NCBI GenBank assembly: GCA_963575745.1
Contig: CAUYUJ010005670.1
Coordinates: 77,001-141,000 of the forward strand
Direction of reading: 5' to 3'
DNA length: 64,000 nucleotides
Source: Prorocentrum cordatum
Lineage: Eukaryota > Sar > Dinophyceae > Prorocentrales > Prorocentraceae
Every line of letters begins with the position of its first letter. Position 1 is the first letter of the stretch. Below are positions 22,640-35,137 of this stretch, piece by piece. The translations under genes were made by a program, and so were the position numbers. The notes under the pieces were generated by a model. That model was not told the DNA's origin. It was given only the letters and a program-made list of their open reading frames with translations, and did no database searches.

Positions 22640-24245
22640 CCGAATACCTTTGGCCGCCGAGGGCGCTCCACCTCGAGGCGCCCCGCAGCGTGGGGGCCGC
22701 CGCCGCGACGACGCGGCGCGAGCCCGCCGCATAGGCAACACTACGAGCATATTGCCGGAGGGCGAGGAGGGAGAGGAACTGACCCGAGCCTCCGGCCTAC
22801 AGTCGGCTGGGCTGCTGGAAGAAGGAGCGCCACATAACTCCGGGATCCTGGCGTTGCCATTTCTTCACAACGGGCGCTTGCGCTCAACTCCGGGCCCTGG
22901 GGCCCTCACAGATCCGGCCGGCTCGGCAAGTGGCGCAGCAAGATGGGGACCCAGGCTCCAGCCGCGATTTTTGCCGCGACGCTGAGCAGCTCTTCTGCAG
23001 CGCCGTCCCTCCGGGAACAGGGAAGGAGCGACGCCCCTGCCTGCCGCCAGAAGGGCCCGGGTGCGCGGGCGACGGCGAGCGGAGCCGCCAGGGCGGGGCC
23101 CGAGGCACCGCGGGCCCCTTCCAGGCCGAGAGCGGCCCCGACTTCCGCGCCCTGGCTGCCCGGCGGCGCGGCAGGCCGCGAGGACGCTCGTCACCAGTCG
23201 AGCGGCAGCAGAATTTGGCGAGGGCAGCACCAGGCTCAACCACCACGAGGTAGTTTCGTCGAAGCGCTTGATCAAGGCACTGGACCCCGGCATTGAGGAG
23301 AAGAGGGCGCGACTCCATCACCGACAGCGGCCGCGGTTGGGCCCCGGCGGCACGGACAGCGAGTCCTGTTCCACACGGGCAAGGGCTACAGCCAGGGCGT
23401 GTATCCAGGGCGGGCGGTAAGGGCGCAGGATCCCTGGGAGGCCGAGATGGGGACTCTTTGGGCGGCGGGCGACCAGTGAGAACGGCAACGGACGGGCCGC
23501 AGAGGCAAGGACACAAGGGCACCCTAGGCGAAGGCGCGCGTCCTTACTAGGCGCGTTGACTGGTACTGCTGGACTTGGTGCCCTGGGGCCCAGTGCTTCC
23601 GTAGCAGTCTCGCTCGCACCGACCAGGGCAGCCCCCACGAGGCCCCGAGGCCCCAGGGACTGCAGCGCAGGACGAAGCGCGGGGGACACCTTGGGCCACG
23701 GACGCCCGGAGCAGACTCCGACCAAACCTGGCGCCCATACGGGACCGCTCTGGGCCCAGCTCCGCGCCCGCGGGGAAGAGCGGCCTCCCAGCCCAGCCGA
23801 TGGGGCCGATGCCCGTCGAGGCCTGGACCCCAGGCCGAGCCAGCCGGAGTCCTGTCCGCAGGCGACCGTCCTGGAGGCCCCCGGAGGCCTCCGCCCTGGG
23901 GCTGTCTCCTGCGCCCAGTCGGCGTCTGGGCCACCTCGGCTAGCCCAACGGACCTGGGAGCGAGGCCAGCCCGCTGCTGGACGCGCAGAGTTCCCACAGC
24001 CCGCTGGGCATTGAGCCCAGTCGGCTGCCCACGCGGCGGCCGAATGGGCGCAGACGCCGAGGAGGGCTCAGGGAGGAACCTTGGGGCAGGAGCCCACGGC
24101 ATCGCTCCGGGTGGGTCCGAAAAAGAGCCACGGTGGTCCAAAGGCCCCGACCCCAGAGGATCCTCAGAGCACGTGTTGGCGCCAGCGCGTGCGTATACCC
24201 ACCGAAGCCCCTCCACACACGACGCCAGCGGCGGGCGCCATCGGG
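22640..24245. other. GC-rich block, no gene supported
   Basis: Open frames on both strands without recognisable motifs. A GGCACGGACAGCGAGTCCTG word near 23350 recalls family N. Confidence 0.5.
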
Positions 24246-24789
24246 GCCCCCTTCGTACATGCCCCCTTCCTCCTCCTACTCGCCCTCCTCCTCGTCCTCC
24301 TCGTCCTCCTCATCCTCGTCGTCCTTGTTGTCGTCGTCGTCGTCGCCGCCGTTTCAGGACGTCGGAGGCCCGTGTCGGCTCCCCCCCTCCCGCGAGGCGG
24401 GGCGGCGGCCTGGCGGCCCCTCTACTGCTACAGGCAAGCCTGGGCGGCCAGGGCTGTGCCCCTGCGGCGCACCCCGCCGGCGCTGGCGCCGGCCACGAGC
24501 CGGCGCCAGGGTACAGGTCGGCTGCGGTCTTCTCCCCTCGTGGAGGGCTCGACGACGTCTGCCGTCCCCCAACTCGCACTGGAGCGGCCACGAGTTGCTC
24601 CAACTTTCCTCTGGATGTCCTTTGGGCTTACCTGGACGTGCCAGGATGTGCTCCGATCTACCCAGATCTACCTCGATGGATCGGCACGTACCTTCACTTA
24701 TCTGGCTTGGTCCCCGCAAGTCGATTGGCGACAGGTCGTCGAGCCCTTGGGGATCCTCCTCCTGGTCCTCCATTCCTCTTCCTTATAAA

Positions 24790-25235
24790 TCGCTCTTCCC
24801 TGTCGCACCCCGAGGCGTGTCGGTAGGGCGGGCTGGGCGTTTCGCCTGAGACTTCCTCATCAGTTTTGTTCTTCAAGCTGAGAATTTGCAGGAGTTTCAC
24901 GGATAGAGGGCGGGCAACTTTCAAAATGTGGGCCTCGCTTCGGCGCCGCGCGCATTCGTTCTAAAAAGTTGCATGAGTTTCGCAAAGTGTTTGTCACGAT
25001 GTCGGACTGTCAAGGCGCAGCAGTTACGCTGACTCGCGGTGTTGAAGTGTGAGATTCAGGATCATCAAGACGCAACCTTCACGATGATTCGTTCTGGCAC
25101 AGTTCTAGATGTTTAAACGGCTGTCTTCCAACGAGGCCCTTCCCTCAGTCAAGATGAATCCTTGTAGGGGCCTACAAAAGAGGGACCTTGGAGGAAGGGC
25201 TTTTGCAATAGCGTTGATGAGTCATGGGTTTGCAC
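24790..25235 (+). repeat. Family H repeat, copy 1
   Basis: CTGTCGCACCCCGAGGCG, GGGCGTTTCGCCTGAGACTT, one TTTCACGGATAGAGGGCGGG unit, and the tail TCATGGGTTTGCACTGGTCC that runs into the 1.2-kb (TCC)n tract. Confidence 0.75.
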
Positions 25236-26460
25236 TGGTCCTCCTCCTCATCTTCCTCCTCCTCCTCGCCCTCCCCTCGTGCGCGGTCCCCTCATCCTTC
25301 TCATCGTTCTCCTCGTCCTCCTCCTTATCATGCTTCAGATCCTCCCCATCCGCCTTCTCTTTCTCCTGCTCCCCTCCTCGCCCTCTCCCTCGACTCCTCT
25401 TTCTCCTGGCGAATCGCCTCGTTCTCCACGTTGGTCCTCCTCATCTTTCCCCGTCCTCCTCGCCACCATCCCTCCTCGTCCACATCCTCGTCGCCGCCCT
25501 CGTCCCAAACTGTCGGTGTAATCGATGCTGTTCGCCATCTCCTCCTCCTCCTTCTCCTCCTCCTCCTCCTCCTCCTCCTCCTCTTCCGTCCTCCTCCGCC
25601 GTCACCCGTCCACCTCCTTCCTCCTCCGTCCTCCTCCGTCCTCATCCGCCCTCCTCCGTCCACCTCCTCCTCCTCCTCCTCCTCCTCCTCCTCCGTCCAT
25701 CTCCGTCCACCTCCGTCCACCTCCGTCCTCCTCCGTCCTCCTCCGTCCTCCTCCGTCCTCCTCCATCCTCCTCCGTCCTTCTCCTCCGTCCTCCTCCTCC
25801 GTCCTCCTCCTCCTCCTCCTCCTCCTCCTCCTCCGAACGCGGCCACCTCCACCTCCTCCTCCTCCTCCTCCTCCTTCTCCTCCTAATCCTATTCCTCCTC
25901 CTCCGCCGCCGCCTCCGCCTCCGCCTCCCCATTCCCTCCTCCTCCTCCTCTCCTCCTCCTCCTCCTCCTCCTCCTCTGTCCTCATCTGTCCTCCTCCGTC
26001 CTACTCGTCCTCCCCTCCTCCTCCTCCTCCTCTTCCTCATCCTCCTCATCCTTCTCCTCCGTCTCCCCTCCTCCTCCTCCTCCTCCCCTCTTCCTCCCCT
26101 CCCCCTCTCGTCCTCGTCCTCCTCTTCCTCCTCCTCCTACTCTCCTCCCCCTCCTCCCTCTCCCTCCTTCTCTCCCTCTCCCTCCAACTTTCTCCTCTTC
26201 CGTTCTCCTTCTCCTCCCTCCTCCCGCCTCCTCTTCTCCCCCCCTCCCCCCCACCCCCCCCCTCCTCCTCCCCCCTCCTCCCCTCCCCCCTCCCCCCCTC
26301 CCCCTCCTCCCCGCCTCCTCCTCCTCCTCCTCCTCCTCCTCCTTCCCCCTACTCCTTCCTCCTCCTCCCCTCCTGCCTCCCGCCTCCCGCCTTCCGCCTC
26401 CCGACTCCCGCCTCCCTCTTCCTCCTCCTCCTCCTCTTTCTCCTCCTCCATTCTTTTCCT
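25236..26460. repeat. (TCC)n tract of about 1.2 kb
   Basis: Longest pyrimidine tract in the window, with TCCGTCCTCCTCCGTCCTCC sub-repeats (25600-25800). It lies between family H copies 1 and 2. Confidence 0.92.
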
Positions 26461-26469
26461 TCCAAATAA

Positions 26470-27250
26470 CCTATCCCTTTCGCACCCCCAAGGCAATGTT
26501 TAGGGCGGGCCGGGCGTTTCGACTGAGACTTCCTCATCATTTACGACTCTGACGCCTAACATTGGCAGCATATTCACAGATGAAGGGCGGGTCGTTTTCA
26601 ACATGTGGCTCTCGCCTTAGCGCGGCGCGCTTTCCTTTAAACAAATGCAAGAGTGTGGCGGATTGAGGGCGGGTTGTTTTCAAACTGTGGTCCTCGCCTT
26701 AGCGCCATGCACATTCGTCCCAACAAATTGCAAGACCTTCACGGATTGAGGGCGGGCCGTCTTCAACATGTAGCTCTCGCCTTAGCACCGCGCACATTCG
26801 TTTTGATAAAATGCAAGAGCTTCGCGGATTGAGGGCGCGTGGTTTCCAACATGTGGCTCTCGCCTTAGCGCCGCGGGCATTCGTTTTAAACATTGGCAGG
26901 AGTTTCACGGATTGAGGGCGGGTCCTTTTCAAACTGTGGGTCTCGCCTTAGCGCCGCGCACATTCGTTTACACACATTTCAAGAGTGCCACAGACTCCCA
27001 GCATCAATGTACCAGACATTGTATGTTGGAAGGATTCAGGATTACGCGGGTGCAACACTTACATTGGTTCTCTGTGCTGACGTCCTAAGAACGGCGTCCT
27101 GGCATGATTGAGGATCGCCAAGACGCAACATTCAGGTTGATCCGTGGCGTTGGAATCCCGAGAACAATGCTTTGGCATGCTTCAGGGTCTTCAAAAGGGT
27201 GTCTTCCAACGAGGCAGTTCCATCAATGGCAATGAACCGCTGTAAGGGCC
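26470..27250 (+). repeat. Family H repeat, copy 2, with an internal tandem array
   Basis: Same start (TCGCACCCCCAAGGCAATG). 26560-26985 is a tandem of about 80 to 90 bp carrying TTCACGGATTGAGGGCGGG, then CTCGCCTTAGCGCCGCGC in each unit. Its end again meets (TCC)n. Confidence 0.78.
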
Positions 27251-27254
27251 TATG

Positions 27255-27563
27255 AACCCTCCTCCTCCTCCTCCCTCTCTCCTCTCTCCTCCCTCCTCCC
27301 TCCTCCCCCTCTCTCCTCCCTCCTCCCTCCTCGCCTCCTCCGCCTCCTCCCTCCTCCTCCTCCGCCACCTCCCCCTCCCCCTCCCCAACTCCCTCTCCCT
27401 CCCCCTCTCCTCCCCCTCCCCCTCCCCCCCCCCGCCCCTTTCCCCCTCCCCCCCCCCTCCCCCTCCCCCTCCCCCTTCCCTCCTCCTCCTCCTCCCCTCC
27501 TCCTCCTCCTCTCCTCCTCATCCTCATCTCATCCTCATCCTCATCTCATCCTCATCCCCATCC

Positions 27564-27647
<84 letters not shown>

Positions 27648-27880
27648 GCATCATCATCCATTCCTCCTCCTCCTCCTCATCATCATCTCATCATCCATTT
27701 CCTCCTCTTTCCTCTCCATCTCCTCCTCTTCCTCCCCCTTCCTCCCTCCTCCCTCCCCTCCCTTGCCCTCCCGCCCCCCCTCCCTACTCCGTCCTCCCTC
27801 CTCCCTCTCCTCCCCCCTTCTTCCTCCTCCTCCCTCCTCCCTCCCCCCCCCTCCCTCCTCCCTCCTCCGTGGGGGGAGGC
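27255..27880. repeat. (TCC)n and (CAT)n compound tract
   Basis: TCC/CCT 27255-27530, ATC 27530-27660, TCC/CCCTCC 27660-27880. Confidence 0.9.
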
Positions 27881-28248
27881 TCCCAGACGGGAATCTCCCC
27901 TCAGACCGGGTTGTGCTGTACTGGGCATACACCCACCTGGTGGGCAGCCCTCTTATGGCCACTGGCAAGTGCCACGTCCCGAAGAGGGCCTCCGACCCCA
28001 AGGGGGTGCTGCTGCAATTCGGTTGCCAAAAAGGAGCAGCCCACGTATGGCCACGCAAACAGGGCCACGTGCACGTGTCCGCCGGCGCGGGGGCCACGGA
28101 CCAGATCTTGGCCCAGATCGAGGCCTGGACCGTGCCGTGGAACAACGGCAGCCCGCCCGCTCCCCGGGCGGCCGGCGGTCAGCCGAGGCCCCCGAGCCTG
28201 CCGCCCCTGCCACCGGCAGAGTGGTCGCCGCCCCCGGCGTCTGGCTGA
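27880..28248 (+). CDS. Possible exon or gene fragment of unknown function
   Basis: One frame directly after the pyrimidine tract reads like protein: DRVVLYWAYTHLVGSPLMAT, PKRASDPKGVLLQFGCQKGA, HVHVSAGAGATDQILAQIEA, WTVPWNNGS, then a proline-rich end and stop at 28246-28248. Base composition and residue mix are unlike the low-complexity frames nearby. The left edge is uncertain; the pyrimidine tract then CCCAG at about 27884 could act as a 3' splice site. No family recognised. It could be an exon, a retrocopy piece or chance. Confidence 0.3.
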   Translation, partial: LPDGNLPSDRVVLYWAYTHLVGSPLMATGKCHVPKRASDPKGVLLQFGCQKGAAHVWPRKQGHVHVSAGAGATDQILAQIEAWTVPWNNGSPPAPRAAGGQPRPPSLPPLPPAEWSPPPASG

Positions 28249-28259
28249 GCAGGCAGCCC

Positions 28260-29540
28260 TGCCACGCGGTGGGGCTTCTCGGCTGAGCCTTTCCCCTCCC
28301 GCCTCCTTCCTCTCCCCCTTTGCTCCCGGGGCGCGGCCCCGTGCGCCCAAGGAGTGGCAGGCAGAGGCTGCGCAGGACAGTCTCTTGAAGTGGTTGCGGA
28401 GCGAGGATCTGCCCCACCCGCCCACCACTTCTTGCAAGTGGTCGTGATTCTTTAGGTGTTGTCTATAGCCGCTCTGGAGCCATGCTCACTCCATGCCCCT
28501 CTTCTCCAGCTCAAGCCTCTCCTCCCCCTCCCGGGTGCACCCCCGAAATTTCTGCAGATCGACGGCGCCACGGTTGCAACAAACATCGTCCTGCCTTCTC
28601 CCCCTCCCGCCCTCCCGCTCCGCAGGGCCGGGTCGGGCCGGGCCGGGCCGAGATGGTTAGCTCCCTCCCCGCTCCCTCGTTGCGGGGTTGGGTCGGGCGG
28701 GTCGGGTTCGGGCCGAGGGGGTGAGCCGCCCAAGAGTGGCAGAGCAGGCTGCGCCGCGGGAACGCCCTGAGAGAGGGTCCGGCCCCGCAGGCCGCGTGGC
28801 CTCTCCGCCCTCCCTCCCTCTGCCCGCTCTTGTCTCTCTTGCCCCCCACTCCGTCTCCCCCCCGTTTCTTTCTCTTCCTCCTCTCTGCCTCTGCCCTTCT
28901 TCCCTCCCTCCCCGCCCCCCCCCTCCCTCCCTTCCTCCCTCCCTCCCTCCCACCTTCCGCCCGGAAGCCCGGGTGGTCGAGTCGGATCGGGCCGGGATGG
29001 GCCTCCCTCTTCGCCCCGTCCTCTCTCCCTCTCTCTTCCTCTCCGGGGTGGCTTTCTCTCCCCTTCCGATCTCTCCCCCCCCCGCCCTCCCTCTCCTATG
29101 CCTGGCGCTTCTGGGGGGGAACGGTACCCAGGACCGCTGCTCGTTCTGGGGTCCCTTTGTCGCCACGGCTGGATTTGCCTCGGAGCTCTGGTCCTGCCCT
29201 GGGGTACAGCGGGATCGGTATTCTTCTCCCCCTGGGCTCCTGGCAGGCGGGCCGGGTCGGGCTGGGCCCTCTTCCCCCCCTGGGGTGGCTCCCTCCCCCT
29301 TCCTGTCACCGTTCCATACCTGCGGGGTACGTCGACCAGGCAGTGTAGTGGGGATCGGACGAGCTCCAGGCAGGTGCTCCCTGCCTGGCCCCCCCCCCAC
29401 GTTGCGGGGAGTTTCTGAGTTGCCTCTGCTGCTTCGCTCTGGCCGAGGCTCTGGGCGGAGGTGCTGGCTGGAGCTGTGGGGTCCTCCGGAGGCTGGTGAG
29501 TTTCCCTGGGTGGGGGTTGTGCCCCCCCAGCGCCTTTGGT
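28260..29540. other. GC- and pyrimidine-rich block, no gene supported
   Basis: CCCTCCCTCC and GGGTCGGGCC words; the long minus-strand frame (386 codons) is arginine/glycine-rich and unsupported. Confidence 0.5.
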
Positions 29541-29544
29541 GCCC

Positions 29545-29620
29545 CTCCCCAGGCTCGTGTTGAGCGCAGGGGGGGGGTCCAGCGCCGACCCAAGAAATCC
29601 CCCTAAGCCCACGAAAGAGC
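29545..29620. repeat. Family C partial copy (core and right arm)
   Basis: GGGTCCAGCGCCGACCCAAGAAATCC matches the core border over more than 20 bases; the rest is absent. Confidence 0.45.
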
Positions 29621-29789
29621 AAAACTCTCGCCTTAGGGCCTACCCTCCCCCCGTCCCCTCCAGTGCTGGCGCTTTGCCTTCCAGAGCCGTCGCAGCAAAG
29701 TCGCTTCCGAACCCTCTCTGGGTCGTGGCTCCTTGCTAAAAGGAAGCGCCTTCTGACGCCTCCGCCGCCAGCTCAAATGTAGCACACCT

Positions 29790-29970
29790 ACCTAACTTCC
29801 TTCCTCCCTCCTCCCTCCTCCCTCCTTCCTCCTCCCCCTCCCTCCTCCCTCCTCCCTCCACCTTCCTCCCTCCTCCCTCCTCCTCCCTGCCTCCTCACTC
29901 CCCCTCCCCCCTCCCTCCTCCCTCCTCCCTCCTCCCTCCTCCCTCCTCCCTCCTCCCTCCCTCCCTCCCT
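29790..29970. repeat. (CCCTCCT)n tract
   Basis: TCCCTCCTCCCTCCTCCCTC with minor breaks. Confidence 0.88.
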
Positions 29971-29979
29971 ACAGTCGCC

Positions 29980-31135
29980 TGACCTTCCGAAACGTGGCCT
30001 TCGGCCCGCGCGCGTTTCCCCCCGAAGGCCTGCGAAGGCCTCGGGGTGCGTCGGAGGGCCTCCGAGGGCTTCCGGGGGCCTGGGGAAGGGCACTTCCGAG
30101 GCACTCCGAACGCCTCCGAAGGCATCCGAGAGGGCTGACGAGAGTGCCTCCGACGGCCTCCGAAGACCTCATCCCAGGGTCTGCGGTGGCCTCCGAGGGC
30201 GCCCGCGCGTGCACCCGCCCGCCAGCTGATGGGGGAGGAGGGAGGAAGCGCAGGCCCGTTGGAGGGCATTGAGGGGTCTGTGGCGATGCATTTCGGTGGC
30301 CTCTGGGAGGCCTCGGGGGGCCCTCGGGAGCCCCGCGGGGGCTCTTCGGGCAGTCTTGGGGACCTTCGGGGCCAGCCCGACGTGGAAGGTTCCCAGGGCT
30401 CCGCGGGCTGCCCCTATGTGCAGCCTTCCAGGGGGCATCTTGGACCAAGAGGTCTCTGGAGTGCTTGGGGGCTCCCTTGGGCCTTGGGTCCTTCTTCAGC
30501 CAGTGTATGGGCCCTTTTGGGTCGCGCGCGTTCCTCAGAAGTCCGAAGAAGCGAAATCGCAAACATTTGCGAAAACATCAGATTGAGGGTGCCCGAACGG
30601 TCTTACGTCATCCCTGGGCGACCGTGGCCGTTGTGACCCCGTCTCTGTTCGACGGGGGGTCCTGGGCGGGGGGCCCTGGGCGGGGGGCCCTGGGCGAGGG
30701 GCCCTGGGCGGAAGCTTTCTGCGCCGCCGCAGCCTCACTCTCGTCTGCAGGCGCGGCGAGCTTCGCGCACGGGCTCGCTGACTTGGCCACGCTGGGCCTC
30801 CTTGGCAGCTCCTCGGACCGTCTTTTGGGGGCCTCCTGGGCAGTCTGGGGCCGTCCCTGCGGCCGCCCTTGGAGCCTCCAGAGCAGTCTGCGGGGCCCTC
30901 GTTGGGCCGCCGCGGCACGGAGGAATGTTGCGCTCGCTCCGAGACCCCGTGGGGCGGAATCGGAGTTCTGGGGAAGAGGTGGGGGGGTACGAAAGAGAGG
31001 ATTGTCCCCGGGCCCGCGGGCCCGGTCGACGGTTGTACGATGTCTGCCGTCTTGCAGCTATCCAATTGCAGAAGGCGCAGGCTTGAGATAGCCGTGACAT
31101 ATCATCGCTACCTCAGCGGCAACAGAACCCTGTGG
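29980..31135. other. GGCCTCCGAGGG-rich block, no gene supported
   Basis: Degenerate words of about 12 bp; no frame with protein-like composition. Confidence 0.5.
30653..30712. repeat. GGGCCCTGGGCGG tandem repeat
   Basis: Four units of about 15 bp. Confidence 0.8.
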
Positions 31136-31474
31136 AATGTTGGAATCCCTCCTCCTCCTCATTCTTTTTCGTTTCTCCTCCCCGCCGTCCGCCTCCAGAC
31201 TCTCCGCCACCTCCACCTGCACATCCTCTTCTACCCTTCCGCCTCCGCCTCCATATCCTCTCCGTGCCTCCTTCTCCTCCTCCGCCTCTTCCTCCTCCTC
31301 CTCCTCCTCATCACCAGGTGCGCGTCGGAAGCAGCGCTGGCGCCAATGGTGCAGCTCGGCTCCAGCAGTGCCGCCTGGCAGCGTGCGTGCAGTTTGGGGG
31401 TAACCCGCCCCCAGCACGGCAGCGCAAAGCAGACTGTCTGGGGGCTCGTCTCCTCCTCCTCCTCCTCCTCCTCC

Positions 31475-31542
31475 TCCTCACCAGCAGCAGCAGCAGAAGC
31501 AGCAACAGCATCATCAGCATCACCATGATCATCATCATCACC

Positions 31543-31576
<34 letters not shown>

Positions 31577-31701
31577 TCATCACCATCACCATCACCATCA
31601 CCATCACCATCACCATCACCATCACCATCACCACCACCACCACCACCATCCATCATCACCATCACCATCACCATCACCATCACCATCACCATCATCATCA
31701 C

Positions 31702-31763
<62 letters not shown>

Positions 31764-31778
31764 CCACCCACCACCACC

Positions 31779-31866
<88 letters not shown>

Positions 31867-32349
31867 CCTTCATCATCATCATCATCATCACCATCATCAT
31901 CACCATCATCATCATTATCATCATCATCAGCAGCATCAGCAACATCATCATATTAGTATTCTGGCTAGTATGATTAGTATTATTCATCTTCATCTTCATC
32001 TTCATCATCATCATCATTATCGCCAGCATCATCAGCATCATCATAAGTATCGTCATTATCACCATCAGTATCATCTTCCTCATCATCATCAGCATTATCA
32101 TCAGCATCATCGCCATCATCATCATCAGCATCATCATCAGCATCACCATCATCGCCAGCATCGCCAGCATCACCATCCCCATCCCCATCCCCATCACAGT
32201 CATCACCATCACCAACACCATCACCATCACTATGTTCGTCATCATCGTCATCATCATCATCATCTCCATCATCATCATCAGTATCATCATCACCATCATC
32301 ACCATCATTAGCATTATCAGCATCAGCAGCATCAGCATCATCAGTATCG

Positions 32350-32384
<35 letters not shown>

Positions 32385-32443
32385 GGTGGCATCGTCATCA
32401 TCATCGTCATCAGTAGCATCAACACAACAATCGGCATAATCGT

Positions 32444-32494
<51 letters not shown>

Positions 32495-32765
32495 AACTGT
32501 CCTCCTCCTCCTCCTCGTCAGCACCATCAGCATCAGCATCAACATCATCATCCTCCTCATCATCACAATCATCCTCATCACCATCGTCAGCAGCGTCATC
32601 AACATCAGTATCAAAACCATCATTGCTACCATCGACATCACCATCGTCAACAGCATCAACACAATTATCAGCAGCATCATCATCATCATCATCAGCATCA
32701 TCATCATCATCATCATCCTCATCCTCATCCTCAACATCAGCATCATAATCAGCAGCAACAACATT
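31475..32765. repeat. (CAT)n / (CAC)n satellite of about 1.3 kb
   Basis: Pure ATC/CACCAT blocks in 31500-31910, then a diverged ATCATCAGCATC block to 32760. The poly-His, poly-Ser, poly-Met and poly-Asp frames over it are by-products. Confidence 0.93.
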
Positions 32766-33012
32766 CCTGCTATCATGTTTCTCCTCCAATGGAAGAGGGG
32801 AGGGAAGAGAGGGTACTAGAATCGGGATGTGAGGGCGAAGAAGACACGATGGAGCGAGGGCGGGAGAAGGAGGAGAGGGAAGACGTGGAATGTGGATCCC
32901 GAGCTGTTCCGTCTGAGGCGGCCCGAAGGTCCCCGCCAGGCCCCAGGGTCCAGGGAGCGGCTCTGAGCTCGGCGATTCCCGAGGGTTTCGGAGTGCTCTG
33001 GAACGATGGGGC

Positions 33013-34152
33013 TTGCACGCACGACGACCACGAGGTGGCCTGGACCAGCGCTGTGCGGAACGCTCTCGAGAGGAGTGCCGCCGAGGCGTCGGCGCCCAGC
33101 GGGGACTGGGGCTCCTGGCGGAGGCCAGGCGGACGATCAGGGCACCCAGCAGAGGCCGCACTGCCTTCACGGAAGTTTTCCCTCCTCCTAGGATCGCTCC
33201 AGAGGCGAGCAAGCAACGGGGTCTCGTGGGGAAAGATCCGAGCCTGGATAGGCTGACTGGGTGGGACTCGGCTAGGCCTTCTCGCGTCAGGCAGCTCTGG
33301 GGGCAGATCGATCGAGGCCGGCCCAATATGGCTTGGACGTCGTCTGAGTGCCGCACGCTCGCGGCTATCAATGGCATCAGTCGAGATAGGAGAGATCCCG
33401 ATCGTTGGCGTCAAGAGGTTCGGGATGGGCTTCGCGATCTTATCCTGTGCATGAAGGCGGCACACGCTAAGGGGCGGTACTTCGCCTTCGAGCATCCTTA
33501 CGCCGGCTCGTGGGACACCTGTGTGGTCCAGCATGTCTCAAGCCTTCCGGGGGTCGCGAGGATCAGAGTGGACATGTGTCGTTTCGGGCTTCAAGTGGAC
33601 TCTAGAGGCTTGAATAAGAAGCCAACAGGAATTTTGACGAATCACCCCCACCTTCAGAGGCTCCTTGGAGGCCACCTCTGCCTGGGAGATCACAGACACG
33701 CGGTGTTGGAAGGCGGCCACCAGACGTCCAAGGCGGCCCGGTATACCTCCAGGTTCGCCAGGCTGGTGGCCAGAGCCGAGACCGAGCAGTGGAGCGGGGC
33801 TGCCGAGAGCTGTCGCCCCACCTGGGCCGAGATGGAGGAGAGGTCTTTCCCGGCGGCAGCGGCGGAAGGCAGTGGCCACCTGGAGCCGATCGCGGAAGTC
33901 GACGGAGAAAGAGAGGCCGACAGCAGAGACGAGCCCGAGACTCGAGGGCCACCTGTTTCCCGGCCTGTCCCTAGCGAGGAGGTCGAACCGTCAGAAGAAG
34001 ATAAGAGACTCCTCTGCGAGGTGCACGTCAATATGGGGCATCCTGAGGTTAGGAAGTTCTGTCGGGTCCTGCGGGCTGGGGGGGTCAAGCCACACCTGAT
34101 CAGGTGGGTGAGGGAGCGTTTTCCGTTGTTCCGAGTGCGCGGAGAACCATAG
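33013..34152 (+). pseudogene. Copia polyprotein fragment with methyltransferase-like module
   Basis: Frame of 379 codons; sense starts near residue 50. It contains FTEVFPPPRIAPEASKQRGL, a DxLTGWD block, then MAWTSSECRTLAAIN, where I would expect a P-C catalytic pair in an active cytosine methyltransferase-like fold. Next come FAFEHPYAGSWDT, VDMCRFGLQV, KKPTGILTN and CLGDHRHAVLEGG. Similar KPT and C-x-G-x-H blocks occur in the 16.4-kb element's Pol before integrase. The tail (EEDKRLLCEVHVNMGHPEVRK) begins the integrase zinc region (H-x3-H). The frame ends at 34152 by a shift. Function lost or uncertain. Confidence 0.7.
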
Positions 34153-35060
34153 AGCGGGCAACCACCGTCGCGTTGCCCTCCCCCGCACCTTTCGATTCGA
34201 CCATAATTGTGGGCATTGACCTGTTCTACCTTGACTCCCAAGGTGTCTCGCATCCGCTCGTCAATGCTGTCGACCATGGGTCGAATCTCCAAGTGTGCTG
34301 TAGAGTGCCCGACGCTCGAGCTGCCACAGTGTGGGCGGGCTCTGTCCAGTGCTGGCCATCGCTCGGACGTCCATTTCCTGTGTTTTTTCGGTTTCGTGCG
34401 TGGTTTTTTCGCCAAATGATCAAGGATGCTCCTCGATGGTCCTCGCCGAAGGAAAAATGCACACGTCCGAGCGATGCCAAGAGTGTCGGCTGAGACCACC
34501 GGGAGCTCCCCACGTCATGGTCTCCGACGGCGGACCCGACTCTGGAGGACGCTTCGCGCGTGGACTCGAACCAGTCGGGGGCTGAAGCACCACGTGCGCG
34601 ATGCTGAGTCGCCCTGGCAGAGCGGCAAGGCTGAACGCCACGGGGGTTGGGATTAAAAGATAGAGTCAAGGCGGGCATTGAGGCCGGCGCCCACCCCCCC
34701 AGGAGATCTAGACGAGCTTGACACCCTTGTCCATGAGCTGACCGCCCACAAGAATGGATAACTGGCACGGAGGGGGCTTCCCACCCCTGCAGCTCGTCTT
34801 TGGAGAGAACCCGAGACTTCCTCACGAGTTGCTGAGTGACGACTCGTACGGGCTTCCCGGCTGGAAAGACTCCCTTCGATCCCCCGCCGAGCAAGATGCG
34901 GCCGGGGCGGAGTTTGCGGGAGCGCAGGAGATCCGGGCCTCGGCCAGGAGCCTGGCCATGCAGGCCATGGCCCGCGAGAAGCTCAGCCGCGCCTCGAGAG
35001 CCAAGGCTCCTGCTCCTCGCGACTGCGTGCCTGGACAGTGGGCGTAAGCCTCCCGGGCTG
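34153..35060 (+). pseudogene. Integrase remnant, interrupted by a fold-back element
   Basis: The catalytic core is readable in pieces: IVGIDLFYLDSQG with the first Asp, then after the insertion at 34355-34478 HVMVSDGGPDSGGRF (second Asp), then, one frame off, DAESPWQSGKAERHGG (Glu). A further piece reads LVFGENPRLPHELLSDDS and EIRASARSLAMQAM. At least two frameshifts and several stops are present. Confidence 0.78.
34355..34478. mobile_element. Family A fold-back element, copy 2, inside integrase
   Basis: 124 bp with inverted ends GCCATCGCTCGGACG / CGTCCGAGCGATGCC. Integrase sense stops at its left end and resumes after its right end. Internal GATGCTCCTCG matches copies at 5080 and 40675. Confidence 0.8.
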
Positions 35061-35137
35061 CTGCTTCAGGCCAGCGCCGCGATGGGTGGTGTGGTCCCGG
35101 GGCCGTGGTCCTGTCTCAAGGGGGAACGGTTTGTTGG

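Noticed and set aside
31132-33377. Long poly-His, poly-Met, poly-Ile and poly-Asp frames
   Set aside because: They are the six translations of a (CAT)n/(CAC)n satellite, with no protein-like start, end or motif.
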